Shown: positions 1 through 5,785 of the stretch, in pieces | How positions within the stretch are numbered: position 1 is the stretch's first letter | Layout: each line of letters begins with the position of its first letter | Assembly: GCA_008933495.1 (NCBI GenBank) | Contig: WBUW01000204.1 | Coordinates: forward strand, 1 to 6,051 | Length of the DNA: 6,051 nucleotides | Direction of reading: 5' to 3' | From: Pseudorhodoplanes sp. | GTDB taxonomy: Bacteria; Pseudomonadota; Alphaproteobacteria; Rhizobiales; Xanthobacteraceae | The notes under the pieces: model-generated | The model's input: only the letters and a program-made list of their open reading frames with translations | Database searches by the model: none | What the model was told of the DNA's origin: nothing | Made by a program: the position numbers and the translations under genes

Positions 1-612
1 GTGCATGAAGCCGCCGGCCGCACCGGGCTGATGAAGCCCTATATGCGGCCGGTCTATGCCGGCGCCGGGATCGCCGGCCCGGCGGTCACCGTGCTGGCGC
101 AGCCCGGCGACAACTGGATGATCCATGTCGCGGTCGAGCAGTGCCGGACGGGCGACATTCTGGTGGTCGCCTGCACCACCGACAATACCGATGGCATGTT
201 CGGCGACCTGCTGGCGACTTCGCTGCAGGCGCGCGGGGTCAAGGGCCTGGTGATCGATGCCGGCTGCCGCGACGTGAAATCGCTGAAAGAGATGGGCTTC
301 CCGGTCTGGTCACGCGCCATCTCGGCCAAGGGCACGGTCAAGGCGACGCTCGGTTCGGTGAACATCCCGGTCGTGTGCGCGGGCGCGCTGGTCAATCCGG
401 GCGACGTCATTGTCGCCGACGATGACGGCGTGGTGGTCATTGCGGCGAAGGATGCCGCCGAGGTCGCCCGGAAAGGCCAGCAGCGGGTGGCCGACGAGGC
501 CGGCAAGCGCGAAAAGCTCGCCGCCGGCGTGCTCGGGCTCGACATGTACAATATGCGCGAGCCGCTCGCCAAAGCCGGGCTGGTCTACGTCGACCGGCCC
601 GAAGACGTCTGA
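1..612 (+). CDS. ligK: 4-carboxy-4-hydroxy-2-oxoadipate aldolase / oxaloacetate decarboxylase (LigK/GalC type), 5'-truncated
   Basis: The last 203 codons of an RraA-fold class II pyruvate aldolase; the true start lies left of the window, because family members run to about 225-230 residues and the first codon here (GTG) reads as the internal Val of a V-H-E-A-x-G-R-T-G-L motif. The enzyme splits 4-carboxy-4-hydroxy-2-oxoadipate into pyruvate and oxaloacetate, the last step of protocatechuate/gallate 4,5-cleavage, and usually also decarboxylates oxaloacetate; it is cytosolic and metal dependent. Visible here are the substrate/metal-site region GD at 68-69 with Arg90-Asp91, the block SRAISAKGTVKATLG (104-118), GALVNPGDVIVADDDGVVVI (128-147), and the C-terminal GLDMYNMREPLAKAGLVYVD tail that separates LigK/GalC from plain RraA regulators. 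No other pathway gene is in view, so pathway membership rests on the protein alone. RraA or a generic HMG aldolase is the less likely alternative. Confidence 0.88.
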   Translation: MHEAAGRTGLMKPYMRPVYAGAGIAGPAVTVLAQPGDNWMIHVAVEQCRTGDILVVACTTDNTDGMFGDLLATSLQARGVKGLVIDAGCRDVKSLKEMGFPVWSRAISAKGTVKATLGSVNIPVVCAGALVNPGDVIVADDDGVVVIAAKDAAEVARKGQQRVADEAGKREKLAAGVLGLDMYNMREPLAKAGLVYVDRPEDV

Positions 613-686
613 GGCGGCGGCGCCCCGGGCGCCCGCGCCGCGATCCATGATGCCCGCCGGTCGCAGGACGCCATCGGTGTGCCGCA

Positions 687-716
687 TCGGCTGCGAGCCG
701 AATTTGTCCACTTTTC
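687..716 (+). terminator. possible weak intrinsic terminator after the aldolase gene
   Basis: A 6-bp perfect stem, TCGGCT (687-692) and AGCCGA (696-701), closes a 3-nt GCG loop and is followed by a T-rich stretch (ATTTGTCCACTTTTCG). It lies 75 nt past the aldolase stop. The stem is short and the T tract is interrupted, so termination would be partial at best; a chance hairpin cannot be excluded. Confidence 0.35.
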
Positions 717-741
717 GTTAAGCACGACGAGCGCCTTTGCC

Positions 742-760
742 GCGGGAACCTGATTCCCGC
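742..760. repeat. 7-bp perfect inverted repeat
   Basis: GCGGGAA (742-748) and TTCCCGC (754-760) form a perfect 7-bp dyad around a 5-nt centre. It overlaps the -35 element of the candidate EcfG promoter, so it could be an operator over that element or simply a weak hairpin. No T run follows, which argues against a terminator. Confidence 0.45.
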
Positions 761-770
761 CGCTTTCATT
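745..770 (+). promoter_or_regulatory. candidate EcfG-type (general stress response) promoter
   Basis: GGAACC at 745-750 matches the -35 consensus of alphaproteobacterial EcfG sigma factors (GGAAC, 16-17 nt, cGTT). Counting from GGAAC, a 17-nt spacer leads to CATT at 767-770, one mismatch from CGTT in the -10 element. Transcription would start near 777 and leave a leader of roughly 90 nt before the c-di-GMP gene. The -35 match is complete and the spacing is right, but the -10 mismatch and the short motif keep this a hypothesis. No convincing sigma-70 promoter was seen in this gap. Confidence 0.35.
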
Positions 771-812
771 AACGGCCGCCGGCTTACGATCCGGAAATTC
801 GCACCGATCTCG

Positions 813-854
813 ATCGCGCGAAGAGGCTTGTTCATCGCGCGAAGAATCTTGTTC
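813..854 (+). repeat. 21-bp tandem direct repeat (two copies) just ahead of the c-di-GMP gene
   Basis: Units 813-833 and 834-854 abut exactly and agree at 19 of 21 positions. Each begins ATCGCGCGAAGA and ends CTTGTTC; only the two bases between differ (GG versus AT). The repeat ends one base before the GGAGA ribosome-binding site of the downstream gene. The 21-bp period is two helical turns, so both copies face the same side of the DNA. It may be a pair of binding sites, a translational control element or a recent micro-duplication. Confidence 0.85.
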
Positions 855-866
855 GGAGACAGCCTT

Positions 867-3368
867 ATGAAGGCGTGGCCCGCCCCCGGCGCTGACGCGA
901 TGGCGCCGGAGGCTTCTTGCCAGACCGGAACGGCCGCCGCCGCAGCGCCGGCGCAGGGACGGCTTCGCCAGACATTGCGCGAGCACGATGCACGCAGCGA
1001 GCGCACGATGGCCGCCGCGCAGGCCGCGATCTCCTGCTTCGTGCTGGCGCTGCACCTGCTCGCCCAGATCGGCAATCCGTGGCAATCGTTCAATCCCTGG
1101 GTCGTGTGCGCGCTCGGCGCGCTGGTCGCAAGCTCCGCGATCCGCTGGCAATTGTCGAAGCGCGAGGCCTTGCCCGACCGGCTGCTCGACCTGCTCTCGG
1201 TCGCCGATATCCTGATCTTCCTTGGCCTGATCTGGAGCTACCAGTTCGCCCATCAGCACCCGGCAAGCGGCGTCCTGAAGGCGCCCTCGTTCGTTCTGCT
1301 GACGGTGCTCGTGGCGTTGCGCGCGCTGCGCTATCATCCGCGCCCGGTCCTGGTCGCCGGCATCACGGCGGTGACCGGCTGGCTCGCCATCCTGCTGATC
1401 GCCGCGTTCGCCGACGGTGGCGGCGGCATCACCCGCAGCTACGCCGAATATCTCGTTTCCTACAAAATCCTGTTCGGGGCCGAAATCGAGAAGACGGTCG
1501 GGCTGATTGCGCTGACGATGGTGCTGGCCGGCGCCGCCTATCAGGCCCGCCACATCCTGTCGCAGGCCGCGCACGCGCGCGACTATGCCGAGGCCCTCGA
1601 ATCCGCCCGCGGCAATCTCGACGACGCCACCGAAGCCAAGGAAAGGGCGGAATACGCGCTCGCCCGGCTCGCCGAGCGGGATGCCGAACTGAGCGAGCAG
1701 AACGAGCGCTTCAACGTCGCGCTTGAAAACATGTCGCAGGGACTGTGCATGTTCGATGGCGACCGGCGGCTCGTCGTCTGCAACGACCGCTATGTCGAAA
1801 TCTACGGCCTGCCGCGCGATCTGGCGAAGCCCGGCACGCCGTTCCGCGACATCATCGAGTACCGGCTGAGAACCGGCATCTTTGCCGGCGACGATCCGCA
1901 GGCCTATCTGCAGGAGCGTCTCGACGCCATCGCCGAGGGCGTGCCGTCGACCAAGATTCACAACCTGACGAACAAGCGCGTGATCGCGATCGCGCACCGG
2001 CCGATGTCGAACGGCGGCTGGGTCGCCACCCACGAGGACATTACCGAGCTGCAACGGGTGCAGGAACAGATCGCCCACATGGCGCACCACGACGCGCTCA
2101 CCGATCTGCCCAACCGCCTGCTGCTCAACGAACGCATCAAGGCGCTGGTGCCGCGCGCCAGGCGCAACAAGAGCTTCGCGGTCCTGTGCCTCGACCTCGA
2201 CCGCTTCAAGAACATCAACGACACGCTCGGCCACAGCGTCGGCGACGAACTGCTGAAGGCGGTCGCCGTGCGCCTGCGCGCCTGCGTGCGCGAGACCGAC
2301 ACCGTGGCGCGGCTCGGCGGCGACGAGTTTGCGATCATCCAGGTCGCCGACAACCAGCCGCGCGACGTCACCGTGCTGGCGCGCCGCATCTGCGAGGTCC
2401 TGCGCCGGCCGTTGACGCTGGCCGAGCATCAGGTGGTGATCGATACCAGCATCGGGATCGCGATCGCCCCGCACGACGGGCTCGATGCCACCCAGCTCCT
2501 GAAGAATGCCGACATGGCCCTCTACCGCGCCAAGGGCGACGGGCGCGGCGTCTTCCGTTTCTTCGAAGCCGAGATGGACGCGCGCATGCGCGAACGGCGC
2601 AGGCTCGAACTCAGCCTGCGCGCCGGGCTCGAACGCCAGGAATTCGAGCTGCGCTACCAGCCGCTGGTCAATATCGAGAGCAACGAGATTTCCGGCTTCG
2701 AGGCGCTCTTGCGCTGGAACCACCCCGAGCGCGGCATGGTCTCGCCGGCCGAATTCATCCCGATCGCCGAGGAGACCGGGCTGATCGTGCCGCTCGGCGA
2801 ATGGGTCGTCCGCACCGCCTGCGCGCAGGCGGCGCAATGGCCGGCGCACACCAAGATCGCGGTCAACCTGTCGCCGGTCCAGTTCCGCAGCGAGGATCTG
2901 GTACCGAGCGTGTTCAGGGCACTCGCCAGCGCCGGCCTGGCGCCCGGCCGCCTCGGGCTCGAAATCACCGAAGCCGTGCTGCTCAACCACGCCAAGAGCA
3001 CGCTGGAGGTCCTCAACCGGTTGCGCGAATTCGGCGTGCGCATCGCCATGGACGATTTCGGCACCGGCTATTCCTCGCTCAGCTATCTGCGCGCCTTCCC
3101 GTTCGACAAGATCAAGATCGACCGCTCGTTTGTCTCCGACCTGGCCGAGCAGCAGGGAACCGGCGCCATCATCGACGCGGTCGCTGGCCTGAGCCGCAGC
3201 CTCGGCATTGCCACGACCGCCGAGGGTGTGGAAACGCAGGCGCAGCTCGAACGCGTGCGCGAAGCCGGCTATACCGAAATGCAGGGCTTCCTGTTCAGCC
3301 CGCCGCGCACCGCCGAAGAAATCACCGCGCTTTACTTCGCCGAGCAGCCGGCGCGGCGCATCGCCTGA
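867..3368 (+). CDS. membrane PAS-GGDEF-EAL protein, putative bifunctional diguanylate cyclase/phosphodiesterase
   Basis: An 833-aa inner-membrane c-di-GMP enzyme. After a short Ala-rich cytoplasmic start there are about six hydrophobic segments (near 52-69, 77-94, 108-126, 140-154, 160-181, 210-228), a likely coiled coil (237-285), a PAS domain (about 285-395, opening with ENMSQGLCMFD), a GGDEF domain (about 404-565) and an EAL domain (about 580-825). The cyclase site is complete: DLDRFKNIND with Asp443, and GGDEF at 484-488. An RxxD inhibitory site (Arg475-Asp478) sits five residues upstream, as in product-inhibited cyclases. The EAL site also looks intact: EALLRW (Glu612), Asn667, EITE, DDFGTGYSS (729-737), Lys750 in KID, Glu786/Glu789 in AEGVET and Gln806. 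Both activities are therefore possible; which dominates cannot be read from sequence. ATG 867 is preferred because GGAGA lies 7 nt upstream; an in-frame TTG at 828 lacks a properly spaced site. No partner signalling gene is adjacent. Confidence 0.93.
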   Translation: MKAWPAPGADAMAPEASCQTGTAAAAAPAQGRLRQTLREHDARSERTMAAAQAAISCFVLALHLLAQIGNPWQSFNPWVVCALGALVASSAIRWQLSKREALPDRLLDLLSVADILIFLGLIWSYQFAHQHPASGVLKAPSFVLLTVLVALRALRYHPRPVLVAGITAVTGWLAILLIAAFADGGGGITRSYAEYLVSYKILFGAEIEKTVGLIALTMVLAGAAYQARHILSQAAHARDYAEALESARGNLDDATEAKERAEYALARLAERDAELSEQNERFNVALENMSQGLCMFDGDRRLVVCNDRYVEIYGLPRDLAKPGTPFRDIIEYRLRTGIFAGDDPQAYLQERLDAIAEGVPSTKIHNLTNKRVIAIAHRPMSNGGWVATHEDITELQRVQEQIAHMAHHDALTDLPNRLLLNERIKALVPRARRNKSFAVLCLDLDRFKNINDTLGHSVGDELLKAVAVRLRACVRETDTVARLGGDEFAIIQVADNQPRDVTVLARRICEVLRRPLTLAEHQVVIDTSIGIAIAPHDGLDATQLLKNADMALYRAKGDGRGVFRFFEAEMDARMRERRRLELSLRAGLERQEFELRYQPLVNIESNEISGFEALLRWNHPERGMVSPAEFIPIAEETGLIVPLGEWVVRTACAQAAQWPAHTKIAVNLSPVQFRSEDLVPSVFRALASAGLAPGRLGLEITEAVLLNHAKSTLEVLNRLREFGVRIAMDDFGTGYSSLSYLRAFPFDKIKIDRSFVSDLAEQQGTGAIIDAVAGLSRSLGIATTAEGVETQAQLERVREAGYTEMQGFLFSPPRTAEEITALYFAEQPARRIA

Positions 3369-3382
3369 CCGCGGCGTTCGCG

Positions 3383-3411
3383 CGCGGCCGCAGCCGCGAC
3401 ATTCACTTTTT
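3383..3411 (+). terminator. possible intrinsic terminator between convergent genes
   Basis: CGCGGC (3383-3388) and GCCGCG (3393-3398) pair around a 4-nt loop, with a TTTTT run at 3407-3411. The run starts 8 nt after the stem, further than in a canonical terminator, and lies within the last codons of the convergent gene. An alternative left arm with the same sequence occurs at 3370-3375. It would end transcripts of the c-di-GMP gene, whose stop is 14 nt upstream. Confidence 0.4.
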
Positions 3412-4080
3412 CAGCGCCGCCACCGCTTTCTCAACTTTCGCCTCGCGCTCGGCGCGCCGCGCGCGCGACTGTTCGAGCACGGCGGCGACGATGGGCGCCG
3501 GCGAGGTGGCCGGCGTACCGCCGGCGAACGGCGGCGCCGGATCGTATTCGATGGCAAGCTGGATCTTGCGCGCGGTCTCCTCGCCGGCGACATCGGCCAC
3601 CACGCGCAGCGCCATATCGATGCCGGAGGTGACGCCGCCGGAGGTGTAGAACTTGCCGTCGCGCGTCATGCGCGCGTCGGACGGCGTGACGCCGAACCGG
3701 GCGAGCAGATCGCGCGCCTGCCAGTGCCCGCCCGCCTTGCGGCCGGCGAGCGCGCCGGTCGCCGCCAGGAGGAGCGAGCCGGTGCAGATGCCGAACACAT
3801 ATTGCGCGCGGCCGATCTCGCGCGCCGCATAGGCGATCCAGGCCGGGTCAAGCATCGCGTTGTCGATCCCGGTGCCGCCCGGGACCACGAGAATGTCGGA
3901 CGGCCTGGCGGTCGCGCGCGTCTGCGTCGGCAGGATCGTCAGGCCGCGGTCGGTGCGCACCGGCGCCTGCGATTCGGCGACGAGATCGATGCTCCAGCCC
4001 GGCGTGCGCGCCAGCACCTCGTACGGCCCGGTAATGTCGAGCTGCACCATGTCCTGCACAAGAATGATGTTGACCTGCAC
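3403..4080 (-). CDS. DJ-1/PfpI family protein, isonitrile hydratase-like
   Basis: A 225-aa cytosolic protein of the class I glutamine amidotransferase-like (DJ-1/PfpI) superfamily. It has the D-x-x-G-P-Y-E-V N-terminal motif (Asp15, Glu21), SDILVVPGGTG (61-71), and a nucleophile elbow GICTGS with Cys99-Thr100. Pseudomonas putida isonitrile hydratase (InhA) uses Asp17, Cys101 and Thr102; here the same residues occur with a constant offset of two. The EYDPAPPFAGGTP segment near 178-190 is also typical of that group, as is the length. The enzyme would hydrate an isonitrile to an N-substituted formamide, but many relatives are annotated this way without tests, so the substrate is unproven. GTG 4080 is chosen because AGGGG lies 9 nt upstream and the beta strand VNIILV starts directly after it; an in-frame TTG at 4131 would overlap the upstream gene. 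It ends in a Lys/Arg/Glu-rich helix. It sits 22 nt after the CopD-family gene, probably as one transcript. Confidence 0.85.
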   Translation of the reverse strand: MQVNIILVQDMVQLDITGPYEVLARTPGWSIDLVAESQAPVRTDRGLTILPTQTRATARPSDILVVPGGTGIDNAMLDPAWIAYAAREIGRAQYVFGICTGSLLLAATGALAGRKAGGHWQARDLLARFGVTPSDARMTRDGKFYTSGGVTSGIDMALRVVADVAGEETARKIQLAIEYDPAPPFAGGTPATSPAPIVAAVLEQSRARRAEREAKVEKAVAALKK

Positions 4081-4102
4081 GGCGCAGTTCCCCTGGCGCC
4101 CG

Positions 4103-4558
4103 CTACCAGTAGCGCCCGGCCGATCCGGCAATCACCGTCACGACGCCAAGCACGAGATTGGCCGCGACCAGGCGGCGGATTTGCGCCAGCTGCCTGCCCG
4201 CCACCGGCCATTCGGCCGCGCGCACGGCTTTCTGGAAGCGCGGCCATGGCGCGAAATACAAATGCAAATATAAAAGCATCATCAGGAGCCCGGTGCCCTG
4301 CATGACATGGATATGCAGGCCGGCGCGGCGGAAGCCGCCGAAATCGTGAAACAGCATGCCGTAGCCGCTGATCAGGAGCGCTGCGATGCTGACCGCGACC
4401 GCCGGCAGGAAGCGGCTGAATACGTTGCGCCAGAGCGTCAGCCGCACCGGGCCGTCGAGCGGTCCGGCCGCCGGCCGCAGGATCATATAGGCGAACGCCA
4501 TGCCGCCCACCCAGAACACGGCGGCGAGCACGTGCACCCCCAGCAACAAGGCCGACAT
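4103..4558 (-). CDS. CopD-family four-helix integral membrane protein
   Basis: A 151-aa inner-membrane protein with four hydrophobic helices (about 2-27, 50-70, 82-102, 130-147). The first carries H-x6-W-x-G-G (His9, Trp16, Gly18-Gly19), and later ones carry His82, His84 and His99. The IRRLVAANLVLG segment before helix four is a common feature of small bacterial proteins assigned to the CopD (PF05425-like) or related membrane families. CopD proteins are linked to copper uptake, and the His residues could bind metal or haem, but no CopC or other copper gene is nearby and copper transport is not shown. The ATG at 4558 has a strong GGAGG site 5 nt upstream. It is the first gene of a two-gene operon with the DJ-1/PfpI gene and is transcribed away from the methyltransferase gene. 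Codons 95-102 are unusually A/T-rich (CTT TTA TAT TTG CAT TTG TAT TTC) compared with the rest of the gene. Confidence 0.8.
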   Translation of the reverse strand: MSALLLGVHVLAAVFWVGGMAFAYMILRPAAGPLDGPVRLTLWRNVFSRFLPAVAVSIAALLISGYGMLFHDFGGFRRAGLHIHVMQGTGLLMMLLYLHLYFAPWPRFQKAVRAAEWPVAGRQLAQIRRLVAANLVLGVVTVIAGSAGRYW

Positions 4559-4611
4559 CCTTTCCTCCGCGTCTGGCGCCCGCGCCTGGTCCGGGGCTGG
4601 GTTCGCAGCCG

Positions 4612-4641
4612 ATCATTGCCGCGATCGCCAGGCAATGTCTA
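4612..4641 (-). promoter_or_regulatory. candidate sigma-70 promoter for the CopD/DJ-1 operon
   Basis: Read on the minus strand, TAGACA (4641-4636; five of six match TTGACA) is followed after 18 nt by AATGAT (4617-4612; four of six match TATAAT). The start site would fall near 4605, giving a leader of about 47 nt. The match is moderate and the spacing is one nt longer than ideal. Confidence 0.35.
4614..4637. promoter_or_regulatory. 7-bp dyad between divergent genes, candidate operator
   Basis: CATTGCC (4614-4620) and GGCAATG (4631-4637) form a perfect dyad with a 10-bp centre that itself contains the palindrome GCGATCGC (4621-4628). The dyad covers the spacer and parts of both candidate divergent promoters, where a dimeric repressor could block both genes. 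No regulator gene is visible in the window to pair with it. Confidence 0.5.
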
Positions 4642-4645
4642 TAAA
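4616..4645 (+). promoter_or_regulatory. candidate sigma-70 promoter for the DUF938 methyltransferase
   Basis: TTGCCG (4616-4621; four of six match TTGACA) and TATAAA (4640-4645; five of six match TATAAT) are separated by 18 nt. Transcription would begin near 4652, leaving about 16 nt of leader before the ATG at 4668. If correct, the earlier ATG at 4635 lies inside the promoter and cannot be the start. Confidence 0.45.
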
Positions 4646-4667
4646 GCCGCACGCCGGACAACGCGCC

Positions 4668-5357
4668 ATGCCGCCATTCTTCGATCCGAAGCCACAGCCC
4701 GACGGCCGGCTCGATGCGCCGGCCTTCCACCGCAACCATGCGCCGATCTGGGCCGTGCTCGCGCCCTATCTGGAACGCGCACGCGGCCATGTGCTGGAAG
4801 CCGGCAGCGGCACCGGCCAGCATGTGGTGAGGTTCGCGCGCCAGTCGCCGCAGCTCACCTGGTGGCCGACCGATCACGAGCCGCGGCATTTGCGCAGCAT
4901 CGAGGCCTGGCGCGCGCAGACGGGCTGCGCCAATGTGCGGCCCGCGCGTTTCATCGATCTTGCCGCGCCGGGCTGGGCGCTCGGCGAATCCGATGCCGGG
5001 GCGCTGCACGAGCTGACCGCGATCTTCTGCGCCAATGTCATCCACATCGCGCCCTGGCGCGTGGCCGAGGGGCTATTGTCGCAGGCGGGCGGCCGCCTGC
5101 GGCCGGGCGGATGGCTGTTCCTCTATGGACCGTTCAAGCGCGACGGCCAGCACACCGCCCCGAGCAATGCCGCGTTCGACGCGAGCCTGCGCGCGCAGGA
5201 CCCGCAATGGGGCGTGCGCGACCTCGCCGACGTCACCGCGCACGCGCAGGCCGGCGGCCTTGCGCTGGACAAGATCGAGCCGATGCCCGCCAACAATCTG
5301 ACGCTGGTTTTCGCCCGCCGCGACGCTGCCGAAGGCGGCGTCAGCGCACCACAATGA
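4668..5357 (+). CDS. DUF938 family SAM-dependent methyltransferase (METTL26-like)
   Basis: A 229-aa cytosolic protein with a Rossmann methyltransferase fold. After the family's N-terminal D-A-P-A-F-H-R-N-H-A-P-I block (16-27) come motif I VLEAGSGTGQH (42-52), the acidic loop WPTDHE (Asp69), IFCANVIHIAPW (119-130), which matches the family's xxANMIHIxPW signature, and GGWLFLYGPFKRDGQHT (147-163) followed by SNAAFDxSLRxxDPQWGVRD. These place it in DUF938 (PF06080), whose eukaryotic member is METTL26; the substrate is unknown. The ATG at 4668 is chosen because GGA lies 9 nt upstream and the best promoter candidate overlaps the alternative ATG at 4635, whose AGG is only 2 nt away. It is divergent from the CopD/DJ-1 operon, and its last 17 nt overlap the end of the small gene on the opposite strand. 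Confidence 0.88.
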   Translation: MPPFFDPKPQPDGRLDAPAFHRNHAPIWAVLAPYLERARGHVLEAGSGTGQHVVRFARQSPQLTWWPTDHEPRHLRSIEAWRAQTGCANVRPARFIDLAAPGWALGESDAGALHELTAIFCANVIHIAPWRVAEGLLSQAGGRLRPGGWLFLYGPFKRDGQHTAPSNAAFDASLRAQDPQWGVRDLADVTAHAQAGGLALDKIEPMPANNLTLVFARRDAAEGGVSAPQ

Positions 5358-5547
5358 CGCGCCCCTCATCGACATGACGCGGCAGCAAGGCGGCGACCTG
5401 CTTGCGCAGGCGGGCGTCGGGCTGATCGTCCATCGACCAGACCCGCACCAGGATGGCGTCGTCGCGTTGCAGCACCTCGAAATCGGCGATCATGCCGGAG
5501 GCCGCCATAATGGCGAGCGCGCCGGCGGCAGCTTTGACATACGACAT
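5341..5547 (-). CDS. small hypothetical protein with hydrophobic N-terminus
   Basis: A 68-aa protein I do not recognise. Residues 6-21 (AAAGALAIMAASGMIA) are hydrophobic after a single Lys, so it may be exported or membrane-anchored; a cleavage point after residue 18 or 21 is possible but weak. The remainder is mixed acidic/basic (DFEVLQRDDAILVRVW, then a basic helix and EGRVIVVR). Support for being real: a GGAG site 6 nt before the ATG, C/G-rich third positions and a plausible export segment. An in-frame ATG at 5667 would add 40 residues of unlikely Arg/His-rich sequence. It converges on the methyltransferase gene with a 17-nt overlap, so full-length transcripts of the two would be complementary at their 3' ends. 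Confidence 0.6.
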   Translation of the reverse strand: MSYVKAAAGALAIMAASGMIADFEVLQRDDAILVRVWSMDDQPDARLRKQVAALLPRHVDEGRVIVVR

Positions 5548-5582
5548 CGTCAGCTCCGTCCGTTGTGGATGGTCGTCGATCG

Positions 5583-5606
5583 TTCGATGAAGAATTCGAT
5601 GAAGAA
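5583..5606. repeat. perfect 12-bp tandem repeat upstream of the small gene
   Basis: TTCGATGAAGAA occurs twice without a gap (5583-5594, 5595-5606), with an EcoRI-like GAATTC at the junction. It lies 36 bp upstream of the small minus-strand gene's ATG, so it could be a paired regulatory site for that gene or a slippage duplication. Confidence 0.8.
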
Positions 5607-5785
5607 AACGCGGAATGCGCGCGGTGTAGAAGCCCGAGATGCCGGCACGATGACCGGACCGCGGCAATTTGGGGGCAAGGGGACGGGGACCGTCAACGAA
5701 CCATCACGTCCTTGTCATCGAAGCCATGCAGGCTCCGCCGGTCGATGGCGTTCGGGTTCGATGCCGTCATGTTGCGTGTGCGAGA

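Noticed and set aside
742..775. Resemblance to the 3' part of a TPP riboswitch (GAACCTGAT)
   Set aside because: Only one short conserved block is present; the CTGAGA block and the remaining stems are missing, and the downstream gene is not in thiamine metabolism.
828..866. Upstream TTG start for the GGDEF-EAL gene
   Set aside because: The only purine-rich stretch before it (AAGAGG) is one nt from the TTG. The ATG at 867 has GGAGA at the right distance, and the extra residues would be encoded by the tandem repeat.
585..2990. Long open frame of 801 codons antisense to the GGDEF-EAL gene
   Set aside because: The product is low-complexity, rich in Arg, Gly, Asp and Ala, with no family motif. 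It mirrors the G+C-biased codons of a well-supported gene on the other strand.
1745..3649. 634-codon frame on the + strand within and past the GGDEF-EAL gene
   Set aside because: Arg/Ala/His-rich out-of-frame translation of the true gene, running on into the convergent gene without any motif.
4500..4667. Earlier starts for the methyltransferase (ATG 4500 or ATG 4635)
   Set aside because: 4500 lies within the divergent CopD-family gene. 4635 has its AGG only 2 nt away and sits inside the best promoter candidate.
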